Shown: positions 8,401 through 20,170, counted from the first letter of the stretch. The stretch is DNA of 64,000 nucleotides from Erodium maritimum (GCA_963921825.1 OY997594.1:39364557-39428556); one strand, 5' to 3'. Made by a program: numbers and translations. Notes: a model not told the origin generated them from the sequence alone.

Positions 8401-10284
8401 TAGGTTTGGTACGTTAAAAGGCCTATCTATGTCTACCCACAACTAGAGCCCCATTCGAGTCTTTTCAAAGACTATAAAACTCAGTTTGTGATTCCTAGTG
8501 ATGTGTGACGTACTATAGTATATCGAGATGAAACTACTTTGTTGGAAGTCCAAATGATGTCGGATTGGGTTCCCATAGAAGGTGGAGTACTTAAATAGGC
8601 ATTTATACGAGTACCCAAAACTAGAGGCCCATTCGAGTCCTTTGAGGGACTCTAAAAGACAAATTGTGATTCCTACTAATTTCTTATGTACTATATAATA
8701 TGTCTAGATATGACTATTTTCTGGAAGGCCAAACGAACTCGGATTGAGTTCCCATGGTAGATGAGATACTTTATTAGGCATATCTACGTGTACCTACAAC
8801 TACAAATCCATTCGAGTCATTTCAAGGACTATAAAAGACAATTTTGTGATTCCTAGTGATGTATGATGTAGTATAGTATATCGAGATGAGACTACTTTTT
8901 TGGAAGCCCTAATGGTCTCGAATTGGGTTCCCACGGTTCGTTGGGTAGTTTAATAGGTATATCTATGTGTAACCACAACTAGAAGACCACTCAAGTCATT
9001 TCAAGGACTCTAAATGACAATTTGAGATTTCTAGTGTTATGTGACGTATTATAGTAGATGGAGATGAGACTACTTTGTTGGAAGCCCAAACGGTCTTAGA
9101 TTGGGTTCCCTCGGTAGGTGGGATACTTTCATAGAAATTTCTACGAGTACCCATAACTAGAGGCCCATTCGTGTCCTTTGAGGGACTCAGAAAGACAATT
9201 TGTCATTCCTTCAAACTTTTGACAAACTATATAGTGTATCTCTAGACAATAATTTTTTGTTTGAAGCCCAAACGGGCGGATTGGGTTCCCACGGTAGGTT
9301 GGGTACTTTAAAAGTCATATCTAGGTGTAACCACAACTAGAGCCCCATTCAAGTTTTTTCGAGGACTCTAAAAGAAAATTTGTGATTCCTAGTTATGTGT
9401 GACGTACTATAGTATATCATCAAACTACTTTTTTGGAAGCCCAAACGGTGTCGGATTGGGTTCCCACGGAAGGTGTGTCCAAACGAACTCGGATTGGCTT
9501 CATTTTCCTAATTATGTGTGACGTACTATCGTATATCAACAACAACTAGAGGTCCATTCGAGTCATTTGAGGGTCTCTAAAAGACAATTTGTCATTCCTA
9601 CTAATTTCTTACATACTATATAACATGTCTAGATGCGACTATTTTGTTGGAATCCCAAACGAACTCGGATTGGTTTGCAACGGTAGGTGGGGCACTTTAA
9701 TAGGAATATCTACGTGTGCCCAGAACTAGAGCCCTATTCGAGTCATTTCAACGACTATAAATGACAATTTGTGATTCCTAGTGTTGTGTGACGTATTATT
9801 GTATGTCGAGATGAGACTATTTTGTTTGAAGCCCTAAAGGTCTCAGATTGGGTTCCCATGGTATGTGGGGTAATTTAATTGGCATATCTATAATTAACCT
9901 CAACTGGAGGATCACTCGAGTCCTTTGAGCGATTCAAAATGACAATTTGACATTCCTACTAATTGTTGACATACTATAGTTTTTCTAGATAACACTATTT
10001 TTTGGAGGCCCTAATGGTTTCAGATTGGGTTCTCATGGTAGGCGGGGTACTTTAATAGTCATTTTTACGAGTACCCACAACTAGAGGCCAATTCTAGTCC
10101 TTTGAGGGACTCTAAAAGACAATTTGTCATTCCTACTAATATCTTACATACTATATAACATCTCTAGATATGACTATTTTGTTGGAAGCCCAAACGAACT
10201 CAGATTGGTTTCCAACGGTAGGTGGGGTACTTTAATAGGCATATCTACGTGTACCCTCAACTAGAGCCCCATTCGAGTCATTTC
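5490..10284 (+). repeat. ~178-bp satellite array, first block
   Basis: Tandem monomers can be indexed by the motif CTTTAATAGG. Early occurrences are at 5521, 5690, 5868, 6046, 6223, 6401, 6579, 6782 and 6962, mostly 177-178 bp apart. Two monomer subtypes alternate irregularly: one has CCTAGTGATGTGTGACG with ATCGAGATGAGAC, the other CCTACTAATTTCTGACATAC with TCTAGATAAGAC. There is no coding potential. The 177-178 bp unit is typical in length for plant centromeric or heterochromatic satellites (general knowledge). The block is split from the next by a solo copia LTR. Confidence 0.93.
5500..8410 (+). repeat. Higher-order repeat: eight-monomer unit present twice
   Basis: Monomer spacings from 5521 are 169, 178, 178, 177, 178, 178, 203, 180 (sum 1441). 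From 6962 they are 178, 178, 178, 177, 178, 178, 203, 180 (sum 1450). The 203-bp seventh monomer, carrying an extra ATTAAAAG-type duplication (about 6650-6670 and 8100-8122), falls at the same rank in both copies. Corresponding monomers are visibly more alike across copies than neighbouring ones within a copy. Confidence 0.88.
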
Positions 10285-11980
10285 TGTTGGGTCTCGAGGT
10301 AGGGTTGTAGATGAACCAACTCGCAGCGGAAAATCGATGGAAACCAATAGACGATTAAAACCATGAAACAACTAACAAATAATGGATTCACAAGACAAAA
10401 ATTCAGCACTATTTCTTACCAAAACAAGGACACCGGGTAACGAATTATTTGGCTTGAGTCTCTAAGACGCCTATGAATCCATATGGGAATCAAAGCCACG
10501 TAGTTCTTCTCTTTGAGGACTCAAGAACACAAAATGGAGATGAAAGCTTTCCTTGGCCGAAATTGGGGAGGGGAGGGAGAGAAAATTGTGTTTCCTATTC
10601 TTGTCTTGTGTTTGTTATGTTGGAAAAATATGACTTAAACATAACAAACCCCATACTTGTTAAACTAAAAGCATGGGACAAGTATGGTGACAAGTAAGGT
10701 GTAAATAGGACAAAGTATGGCTAGACAAGATTGGGTTAGGTGGTGAATCACCAACACCTTAATCATTGTCTTGCTTACATAGTACTAATTAATCAAGACT
10801 TCAATAATTAGTTCCATGGGCCTTGGTTGCATGGGCCTTTCATGGGCCTCTTGGAACATGGCCTATGGCCATTTCCAACGAGGTCCCGTGATTCGCTCAT
10901 CGCTTCCAACCTTACATACTGGAAATGTCCAACATTATCCGACGCGATCAATCCCAAGACTCCAAGCCTTGTCTTGATCCGTAAAGTCCTATTCCCTTAC
11001 GAGCACATGACCCAAAACCCAGTTTTGGTCATGTCCCTAGACAACTCCCTTTTGGTCATTCTCCATAAATGTGTCAATGAGTTTCATCCTCCGGTGTGAC
11101 CCTTAGGTTTATGTATGTCAATAGGTCAAAGTATACTCTCATTTTACTTAATCCTATATAAGTGGAAAATAACGAAACTTTAGTATTGCCTGACACTACA
11201 TAACAAATCGACCATGTCGATTCTAACCTTTCCGTCGTCCCTGTCATTATCCTTTTATCTCCGATATCCTGATTGATATAAGGCAAAGAGTAGTCATCCT
11301 TATTATTCTCAATCATTATTCCTTAACATGCATGTGAGATGACTAAATATATGATACCTAGTACCATGTGCATGACCATGCTATTCTTTCAGTCACTCTC
11401 GATCAAGCGGCCGAGAACCGATATCTTTCCCATACCATAGTATGAGGGATAAATCCCTTAGCCGTCTTTCATGTCACTCATGCAGTCCGTCCTCAAGCCA
11501 ATCCTGGTCATTATGGAAGCCCTGTTACGAATAACGTTAGACTCAGGTCAAACTCAATTGTTTATTGCATAATGATCACAAAGACTCCTTGGTCTAAGGA
11601 TACATGACAAGCTATGACATTGAATATGTTCATGACTTAATCTATGACACATATTCATGTCGGGTCGTCCAATATCATGTCCCACATGATATCTATGATC
11701 AGGCTCCCGAATCTCATTCCAATGACTAACAGAACGTAAGCCATAAAGAGCCATCTTTCATACTAGACGCTTCTAGTGAAGCATTGTTGACTAGGGACCC
11801 ATCGAGTGTGATGTATCTCAATCGATGGTTTTATTCGCATGGTGGACATAGTTTAGAGCACACATCGATATATTACACCAACACATAAGTAATATAAAAC
11901 CGCTTTGATTTTATTGCTAACGATGATATATACATTTGGACATTTAGGATTGAACTACGGGCACTAAGACTAACAATTTC
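10280..11980 (-). mobile_element. Solo Ty1/copia LTR (family E) with TSD ATTTC
   Basis: The LTR runs 10285-11975 (TGTTGGGTCTCGAGG ... CACTAAGACTAACA as read on the plus strand; element sense is minus). ATTTC flanks both ends (10280-10284 and 11976-11980), and the satellite monomer resumes in phase after the right copy. It matches the LTRs of copia E at 47204-48877 and 54313-55922 in reverse orientation. A solo LTR with a perfect duplication implies LTR-LTR recombination after insertion. Small open frames in it (for example 10827-11099) are also seen in E's LTRs and are not genes. Confidence 0.93.
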
Positions 11981-12120
11981 AAGGACTCTAAAAGACAATT
12001 TATGATTCCAAGTGATATTTTACGTACTATAGTATATTGAGATGACACTACTTTGTTGGATATCTAATCGATCTTGAATTGGGTTTCCACTATAGGTGGG
12101 GTACTCTATTAATAACATCA
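11976..12120 (+). repeat. Satellite fragment between two copia insertions
   Basis: Continuation of the monomer interrupted at 10284 (AAGGACTCTAAAAGACAATTT onward, then GTGGGGTACT at about 12097-12106). It ends where the copia D LTR starts. Confidence 0.85.
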
Positions 12121-15100
12121 GTTGAAATTCTAGGGACCAAAAAGACAGCGGAAACTAAAAAATTTCCTTAGAATAACCTTAGGATCCATGTAATTCCGAG
12201 TAAACTGACAAACGAAAAATTAAAGAGATTACCTCTCGGTTTTCAGCTTGGTTCGAGACAGGGATCAACTTGTTGCTCGTTTATCTCAGCAACGAACCGT
12301 TGAAATCCAAATACCTTCAGTAACTTTGAATACCAATATGAAGAGAACATTCACTCCAAATATCAGGTTCATTAGACCTTTTAGATCGGCCTCCTTTAGG
12401 TGGCTGGTCGGACAGAATTTGGGCAGAAAAATCTGCCCTGAGTCTTTAAGACGCCTACGTATCCTCTTGGAGGAATCAAAGCCATGTAGTTCTTGAACAA
12501 TCCTTTCCAAAATCGTTTGTTTGCTAGCACAAGATAAACAACACTTCTTCCTCTCTCTTTTCTCTCTACTTGTTTTTCTCTCTACACCTTGAGAACCATT
12601 CTCAACACAACCTTGAGAAAAATATGATTTTTCTCTCTACTCTTCCATGGTTACTTTAATTAACATCACCACACTTATTTTATTTGGAAAAACCCAACTC
12701 TTAGACTTCCAACTTTGACATGTGGTTCACTTTGGTTTTGCATGCTTACTATTCCTAGACATGACTCAACTATGTCATTTCAACAAAGCCCAACTCTTGG
12801 ACTTCCATTTATGACAAGTGTCTCATTTTAGGATTAATGTACATGCAAAAATACTCTATTTGAATTTCGAAAATTGAAGAGTCATTTTTGCATATTAATT
12901 GTTTATCCTAATTTTCATTATATTTAGCAATACGAAAAACGAGTTAATAAATAAATAAATATTATATCGAATATAATATTATTTTATTAACTTGATGGAT
13001 TTTCAAGGTCGAATAAGATTTTGGGCTTGTTGTTGGGTACGACCCTATAGGCTAATACGACGTTTGGCAGTGGGCCCGAAATCCTCGTTTCTTCCACATG
13101 CCATAGTTTTCTTCTAGCAAAGCAATATGACTATCCAAACGTGTATGATGATTGTCAATGCGACTTAACCTTCCCCCAATAATATCTTAATCCCTCTATA
13201 TGCGATTTATCGATCGAATAAGGCATATGGCCATCATCCTTATTTTATTCGATCACTGGTTCTTGATCTTAAGTACACTACAAGGGATAACTCTTTATCG
13301 ATTCGCATGACCATGCTTTTACGCAGTCCCACTTATCAAGGGGCCCAAACGATATCTCTCATATTTATATCACTAACATAACCCTTATTAGTCAACCACA
13401 TCTCTCACATAGAGAATTATGTACCCAATCACAGCCTTTATAATTGACTGGTTAAAGACAACGTTTAACTGAGTCAAAGCAAACAACCACCTATGTAGAA
13501 ATAATTATGACTATAAGGTCAAAGGACTTAAGTCATATTACGATACTGATAAATACTCATGATAAATCCTATGTAGTATTTTTGTCACGCCCCAAATTAA
13601 GTAAAACCGAACCCGGAACGCGAACGTTTAATTTAATAAAACCTTTTGAATAAATCGTTTTAAAACCATTAATGTGTTTAATAAAATAATAATTTACAAC
13701 TCAAGTATGTCCCAACAAGCGGACAAAATAAAAGGTATACGTCGCTAGACTCAAAAGTAAACCCGGACTCCCGCTCCTAGCTCCTCAAGCTTCGGAAGCT
13801 CACCTAGTCCATCCCGCGACCAGTACCTGTAGGAAAAGCAGCTAGGGGTGAGCGTTCGCTCACCACCACGGATAACAGGCTGACTACGGCTTACTTAGCA
13901 GACAATGCCGGTAACACCAACAACAACCGAACATCGGGGACTACTATCCCCAGACTCGAGTAACCCGACTGACACACAAACCGTTACTTTCCTTCACCGA
14001 CTCAACACTCGGACTCGTAATGTAGACCCGACACAACGATTGACAACCTCCTCCAAAGACACGAAAGACAACCACGCAACACCCAAGATCACAAAGGATC
14101 GCACACCAAACAAGATCACAAAGGATCATACTCCAGCTGCTCAGCAACCCCCCTCACGCCCTTTACCAATCCCTATCAGGCCAGGCGGTCGACCTGTCAC
14201 CACCACGCACGCGCGGCCAGGACCCCTGTCCTCACGGGCGGGCCCCCTACCCCGTCTGAACATGCAGACGCGTGCGATCATAGGACCCCCGTTTCATGAA
14301 GCGGGCCCCCAACCTCAGGTAACCACAATCACAATCACAAGCAAAGTTCAACAAACAGCAACAAGACCGGTTTAACACTCCACAGGCACTCATAGCCACC
14401 AAGACACCAACGGTAAAACACAGGTTCAACAACCCCACGGGCACTCATGGCCTCCCAAGACATACCAACAGTAACTTATGGCTCAACAACCCCACGGGCA
14501 CTCACGGCCTCCTAAGACACCAACAGTAAAATAACACGGGGTCTCATTGCCACCCAAGACACAAACAGTAAAGTACGGGCTCTCATGGCCACCCAAGACA
14601 CAACTACACAATCAACCTCCGAGCATAACCAATGCCTCCAGCAGTCCTAATATCAACAGGCTCACAATCAACCTCCGGGCATAACAAAATGCCTCCAGTA
14701 GTTCTAATATCGAAAGTTCACTGCTCCTACGACACTACTAAGTGTCACATGCATTTCTATTGTTCGATACGTTCCCGTATCATACGACACCACCCGGTGT
14801 CGTCAGCCTTTCTAATATTCGATAAACCTACTTAACCCACGACACCCAAGTGTCACATGCACTTCTACTGTTAACTTTCCCTAGTCAGGGCCGAGATCCG
14901 GCTACTTTTCCCTACCTCTTGAAGCGTGTAAAACCTGATACTCTTACTCCGGAAAAGCTCCATAATTCCCGCTTAGCCTCTTATTTCCACGGTAGGCGAC
15001 ACGGTCTACAATCATTACAATTAACACACTTTTTAAGTAAGCATGCGAAACCCGAATTTAAAGAATTAAACGCCCAAATGCAACCCCGACAATGTCGATC

Positions 15101-16713
15101 ACTCCCAAACTTCCCAATTACTCAACATTGTCACTAATGGACCCGGAAAGGCCCGATTCACCCGACATGGCGAATCTGCCCGGGTTTGGAAAACGTCCTT
15201 CCAAGGCTCCGAAAATTCCCGTTTTTGTTTCTACGGTCTTAGATTATTCAAGGGTTCCTATGCACTCGACGGAATCGAATTCCGACTTCCGAGTAATTTA
15301 ATTCGCGTTTAAAGTTTCTAAACCCGTCAATTACAACTTTCACAATTTAAATCCCAAATTCGATCCGGGTGTAGATTAATGACTCGGGGAACGTCCTAAA
15401 CCACCCGAACACGAAACCCGAGCACGTGGGCCCCACCCGGCTAACCTTGGCCGTGGGTGGCTAGGGCCACTTTGGGCCCGGCTCACCATGGAGGTGGCCG
15501 GCCCTAGCTCCGGCCAGCCACTCCATGGCCGGCCAGCCACCATACACGGTGGCCGGAGCTCCCCCCGAGCCTCCGGTCAGCGGAAAACGTCATCTCTTTG
15601 CTCCAAAACACCTCCAACGAACCCCACACCTCAACTTATCCAATTTCAACCCATTTCAAACCAAACCCTAACTTTTAAACTTAACAAAACGAGAATCGGT
15701 TAGGTGCTCACCGTAGAGAATGACGGTGTGAGCTTGAATCTTCTATCGTTGAGACGATCCAATGGTTTGATGCTCGTGAATAGTGGCAAGAACCTCCAAC
15801 CCTCTTCTCTTTTCTCTCCCTTTCTTCTCTCTTCTTTTCTCTCTCTAAACTCTCTTCCTTTTTCACAAAATGGCCGAACATACCAATTCATCCCCCTTTT
15901 GTTTTGTTTAAAAAATCAAAACTAATACTTAATTGCAAAACTAACACTAAAAGTAGTCTTCTCTTGTCTTGTCCAACAAACCTAACACCACCACATTGGT
16001 GACATGTGGCAAGTGGGATCAGATTCACGAAATTCGGCCGTTTCGGGCCCCGAACGGGCACTTTTTCCAAGAAATTACGAAACTTCATGGGCTACAAGGA
16101 AACGGCTCAACTAAGACCGCTGCGACGACGGCTAAGATTTTTGGATCCAAAACGGTCCTCGAATGGACCAAAACGTCGCTCGGTTGACTTTTCTAGCGAA
16201 AGGTCAATATTTCCCAAATTGGTCAGAAAGTTGCCCTGAGTTCCCCGGAACTCACTTTGGTCGATATCGGGGTCAACTTATGTCCGGTATGACCCTCTTG
16301 GTCAAATTTAGGTTCATTTAGGTGCCTGTCAAAAAAATTTAAATTTTTCTGTTTTTCGCCGATTTGACTAGCGTTGACCGGGAGCGGTTCTTACAATTTT
16401 CATAGTGGGTCATCCAATACCATTTCCTTAAATGACATCTATTATTTGACTTCATGTCCAATATGTATGATCAGTAAAACGTGATCATCAACCAACATCA
16501 TACTAGTCTTAGTATATCAGTAAGACCATGGATCAAGTGAATAATACTCTATTACTTCTAAGAGTTTTACTATCGAGTCCTCAACCCGATGTTCTTAAGA
16601 AACAGTATTATTCACACTATTAACATTTCACAAATTATAATAGTAGTGTCGATGTGTTAATGAAATGATAATGCCGTCCAAGATCACGATTGGTCTAGGG
16701 CACAAAACCAATA
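12121..16713 (-). repeat. 3' LTR of copia D, split by a solo gypsy LTR
   Basis: Pieces 12121-13582 and 16401-16713 together give about 1775 bp. The right border is set by the polypurine tract (CTCCCACTTGCAC on the plus strand at 16716 onward, split by the hAT element). The left border is the change from satellite to GTTGAAATTCTAGGGACC near 12121. The outer bases look mutated (no clear TG/CA). The inner region near 16405-16500 shares a GGGTCATCCAATACCAT-like stretch with family E LTRs, so D and E are distant relatives. Confidence 0.7.
13578..16400 (-). mobile_element. Solo family C gypsy LTR with TSD ATTTT
   Basis: LTR 13583-16395 (2813 bp): TGTCACGCCCC on the left, CGGTTCTTACA on the right, the reverse of TGTAAGAACC...GGGGCGTGACA. 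ATTTT is at 13578-13582 and 16396-16400. It is inserted in the copia D LTR. Compared with 2321-5489 it is shorter, mainly because of fewer minisatellite units. Open frames inside (13905-14375, 14850-15137, 15488-15703 and others) follow LTR repeats or GA/CT-rich tracts and are not supported as genes. Confidence 0.93.
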
Positions 16714-16717
16714 GACT

Positions 16718-17515
16718 CCCACTTGCAGAGGCGGATTCAAGGGGGGCCCAGGTGGGGCACGTGCCCCCCCTGAAAATTTTCAAAATATACAGTTAAGAGT
16801 AGTTTTTTTTTATAAAAAAAATCAGTTACTTGTATGATTGTACTCCACCTGAATAATAGGAAAACATTCGGTTACTTTACCAACTCATATTTCCTTTTTC
16901 TACTTTTTATTTCCTAAATTAACAATATAACTAATCAGCACCACCGTGTATTGATTTTTCTTCTCTATTTCCTAATTAACATTATTTTTTTTGAGAAGCC
17001 TAATTAACAATATAATATAACTAGTGAAAATATATTAGCTGTGTATTGGTTTTGAATATATTAGGCGTACATTTTTTATTCTTTTATTTTGTTTCCTAAT
17101 TGTTTTCTACTTTTTTTTATTTTTCTAATTCTAATTAGTTTAGGAAAGCTTTATTCTTATTTAAGGCTTTGTCTAAAGGTAGAGACTATATCACTTTAAG
17201 TTGCGTTTAGTTCTCTACAAAATTACAATGGTCATAGAGAAATATTTCAAGAGAAAATCCGAGTCCATCAACTCTGACGAGAAGAAGGAGAAATCTGCAA
17301 GATTAGATGTCGGTCTTTCCGATAAAAGTGACAAAGCGACGCCAACAAAAATTAGAAATCTCGACGCCACTTATTGTAATAAGTAGTCATTATCGTTTTA
17401 TGCAATATTAATATTTTTAATGTTCATTTATATTACTTTGACATTTATTATTATTATACAATAAAATTTGGTGCCCCCCCTCACTTGAAAAGCTAGATCC
17501 GCCACTGCCCACTTG
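16718..17515 (+). mobile_element. Non-autonomous hAT element, 782 bp, TSD CCCACTTG
   Basis: The element runs 16726-17507. Its ends are inverted: CAGAGGCGGATT on the left and ATCCGCCACTG on the right (reverse CAGTGGCGGAT). The 8-bp duplication CCCACTTG lies at 16718-16725 and 17508-17515, the duplication length typical of hAT. A perfect palindrome GGGGCACGTGCCCC (16754-16767) is near the left end, and a related GTGCCCCCCCTCACTTG stretch is near the right end. It kept only a stub of transposase (17228-17386). It landed in the polypurine tract of copia D. Confidence 0.92.
17228..17386 (+). pseudogene. N-terminal stub of a hAT transposase (ZMYM1/TTF-like)
   Basis: The frame gives MVIEKYFKRKSESINSDEKK followed by a lysine-rich, charged stretch and stops at 17386 (about 52 residues from this Met; an in-frame Met also exists at 17201). 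A short E-(K/R)-(F/Y)-F-K-R-K motif at the very start is typical of plant zinc finger MYM-type-1-like hAT transposases (recalled family feature). The zinc finger, catalytic RNase-H-like fold and dimerisation domain are missing, so the product cannot be an active transposase. The choice of Met 17228 rests on that similarity. Confidence 0.6.
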
Positions 17516-18249
17516 CACTAGGTCCAATCGACATTATAAATAATGTCCATTAACCTGACATGACACTCATGTCTAGGCTGTGGAAGCGCCTTTGTTAGAG
17601 GATCAGCCACATTATCATTTGTAGGTACTTTGCATATCGTAGTATTTCCTCTCTTTTAAATGAGACGGTAATGACTTAGGATGTGTTTGGATTTCTTGTA
17701 CGATCTAGGCTCCTTGGCCTTTGCTATCGCCCCATAGTTATCACAATACATGTTTAACGGATCTGATATACTATGAATGATTTCCAAGCCGGGTCCAAAC
17801 AGTTTATTTAGCTGCATCTGATGCAGCTAACTACTCGACTTCTACTGTAGCAACAGTATTCAGCTTCGAGCTTCTCAAGCTGAACGGACCTTCATTCAAA
17901 CAAAAACACATAATCAGACTATGATTTCAAATCATCTATGTCGATCTTGAACCTATCATCTGTGTAACCCTTTATAGCTAGTTCACCTTTTTGACTGCCA
18001 TACAGTAAAAGGCATCCTTAGTCCTTATGAAGTACTTAAGGATCCTTACCTATCGTCCAGTGACCTTCATATGGACCTGCCTGGTATATGCTCATTGCAT
18101 TCAATACACAACATTACATATATGATAAATCCAATACCAGACGCATATGAGATTTTACTCATACGCTCTAACTCATCAAGTGTCGTAGAACACTCAGTCT
18201 TGCTGAGAACAATGCCATGTGACATTCGCAAAAACCCTCTTTTAAAGTC
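17516..18249 (-). pseudogene. RNase H remnant of copia D
   Basis: On the minus strand just downstream of the RT piece, residues of the type GIVLSKTE, LDELERM and ISYASGIGFI (about 18130-18215) correspond to the region after RT in copia E (SKTQCP, DELKRMMRIRYASAVGSI). Further on the frame is broken by stops and no continuous RNase H catalytic set is visible. The polypurine tract at the end is split by the hAT element. Confidence 0.6.
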
Positions 18250-18588
18250 TTACATACTAAACCTTGACAACACCTTGTCAATGTAAGTGCTCTTACTTAG
18301 GCCTAGAAGCTTTCTAGATCTATCTCCATAGATTTTGATACCTAACACATAGGCAACTTCGCCCAAGTCCTTCATTGAAAAACATTTCCCTAACCATGCC
18401 TTAACATCTTGCAAGATAGGGATGTCATTTATAATGACCAGTTTGTCATCTACATACATTACTAAAAATACGATCGCACTCCCACTAACCTTCTTGTATA
18501 CACAAGTCTCGTCTTTGCTATTGATGAAGTCAAACTCTTTGACCGGTTCATCAAAACAAAGATTCAAACTTTGACGAGACTGCTTCAA
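18250..18588 (-). pseudogene. C-terminal half of copia D reverse transcriptase
   Basis: 112 residues with FLVMYVDDKLVI (YVDD at residues 45-48) and WLGKCFSMKDLGEVAYVLGI, typical of Ty1/copia RT. The N-terminal half, including the first catalytic Asp motif (MDVKTAFLNG in copia E), is absent. The upstream frame ends YQKTIDKL-stop and the next residues are already KSIHGLKQ, whereas copia E has well over 100 residues between the matching points. This is an internal deletion in the fingers/palm, so RT would be inactive even if translated. Confidence 0.8.
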
Positions 18589-18603
18589 TCCATGAATGGA
18601 TTT

Positions 18604-19034
18604 CTACAGCTTGTCAATGGTCTTTTGATAGGATGTGGGTTCATCTTGATCGACAACTATCACGTCATTAATCTCTGAAGTGAGAATCCCATATCTGATA
18701 GGGGCTTGACGTGTCTTAACAGACCTCCTTTGTACTTGTGGTACAACCTCGGGTACCACATTTTCTTGTTCATGAATTTGAGTAACCATTTTAGGCGCAA
18801 CACTACTTTGTGGTTCTGTAACTTCTCGAAGTTCAACAGTCCTCCCACTATTTCCTTTGGAAATAAACTCTCTTTCCAAAAGGAACTCATTCCGAGCAAC
18901 AAACACTTTGTTCTCCGTAGCGTTGTAGAAGTAATATCCTTTAGTTTTCTTAGGATATCGTACAAAGAGGCACTACTCTGATCTAGAGCTAACTTATTCA
19001 TCATCGAACGCTTCACATAAGTTACATATCCCAT
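18604..19034 (-). pseudogene. Integrase-RT linker of copia D
   Basis: The frame 18906-18604 contains MFVARNEFLLEREFISKGNS, QRRSVKTRQAPIRYG and VVDQDEPTSYQKTID, matching the linker of copia E (FLEREFISKDVSGRTV, RRSERVSRPPPRYG, VVDHDDPATFQEAVD). A second overlapping frame (19034-18660) covers the preceding piece, so there is a frame break near 18900. It has no catalytic function of its own; in the family this stretch joins integrase to RT. Confidence 0.75.
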
Positions 19035-19087
19035 ATCTTATAAAAGACAAACTAGGAACCTCTCTTGTCCATATCTCATATGGTGTC

Positions 19088-19640
19088 TTATCTATTTCCT
19101 TTGATGGTAATCTGTTCAAGACAAATGTAACATTTTTCTAAAGCAAATCCCCAAAATGAGATTTGGAAATCAGTGTTACTTATCATAGACCGAACCATAT
19201 CGAATAGGATTCGATTCCTCCGTTCAGACATACAATTCCATTGTAGTGTTCCTGGAGGAGTTAGTTGAAAAATGATATCACAATCTTTTAGATGATCTAC
19301 GAATTCTTGGCTCAAATATTCACCACTTCGATCATATCGTAGTGCCTTAATATCTTGGCCAAGTTGATTTTGTACTTCATTCTTGAAAATTTGAACCTTT
19401 CAAAAATTCAGATTCATGTTTCATTTAGATAGTCATAGCCATATCTGCTAAAATCATTTGTGAATGTGATCAAGTACTAAAATCCTCCTCTAGCCGTTGC
19501 ACTTAAAGGACCACATACATCCGAATGTATAATCCCCAATAAGCCACTAGTTCTCTCACCTATTTTAGAAAAAAAAGGGTCTTTTTCATCTTGCTCATTA
19601 AACAAGATTCTCATGTTTCAAATGACTCATAAAAGGAATC
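19088..19640 (-). pseudogene. Integrase pieces of copia D
   Basis: The frame 19315-19088 has QEFVDHLKDCDIIFQLTPPG, SERRNRILFDMVRSM and FWGFALE, matching the copia E integrase around its third catalytic acid (SERRNQTLLDMVRSM). The stretch about 19320-19640 holds the rest of the core with several stops. Unlike copia E, D keeps the FWGFALEKC continuation, which shows what is missing from E at 52350-52385. Confidence 0.7.
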
Positions 19641-19789
19641 CAAAAGTCCATGGAATTGGAGTTTTGATATGCGTTTCTTATTTACATGACTCAAGCGACA
19701 GTGCTAGAGGAACATAGGGTTTGTCTCATCAGAGTTAAACCCTCTTGTATCAATGTTATAGAGGGACTTCTCATTAAGGTCTTCTATGT

Positions 19790-20170
19790 TCAAAACATAA
19801 AGACCTCTAAGTCGAGAGGTAGTTGTAAATGAACGTTATCATGAGAAAGAATAAACTTACTATTCTCAATAGCAAACGTATTGCCTTCTTTGTCCAAACA
19901 CGAAATGGAGATAATACTACTACAAAACGTAGGTACATGATAACATTGTTCAAAATGCAAAACAAGCCCACTAGGAAAGACCAACTCATATGTCCCCACA
20001 GTTAAGGAAATGACTCCATTTCCATCCTCAACTCATAGGTCCACCATGCCTTCCTTCAATGCCCTCCTACTTTTGAGTCCCTGCACATCTATACAAGTGT
20101 GGGATTCGGATCCAATATCCAACATCCAAGAAGCAAAAGTAAATGCATTGATCTCTATAATATGAACACC
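19790..20170 (-). pseudogene. Protease tail and GAG-pre-integrase piece of copia D
   Basis: The frame 19999-19790 carries YHVPTFCSSIISISCLDKEG, the usual segment between copia protease and the integrase zinc domain (copia E: YCVPTFSRNIVSISLLDKEG). Upstream at about 20095-20140 an alternative frame holds a weak trace of the protease active-site region. Frame breaks separate it from gag. Confidence 0.65.

Noticed and set aside
10827..11316. Open frames in the copia LTRs (10827-11316, 47424-48797, 54930-55858)
   Set aside because: They recur in every LTR copy in the same relative place, which follows from LTR duplication. No domain is visible and frames differ in the more diverged solo LTR.
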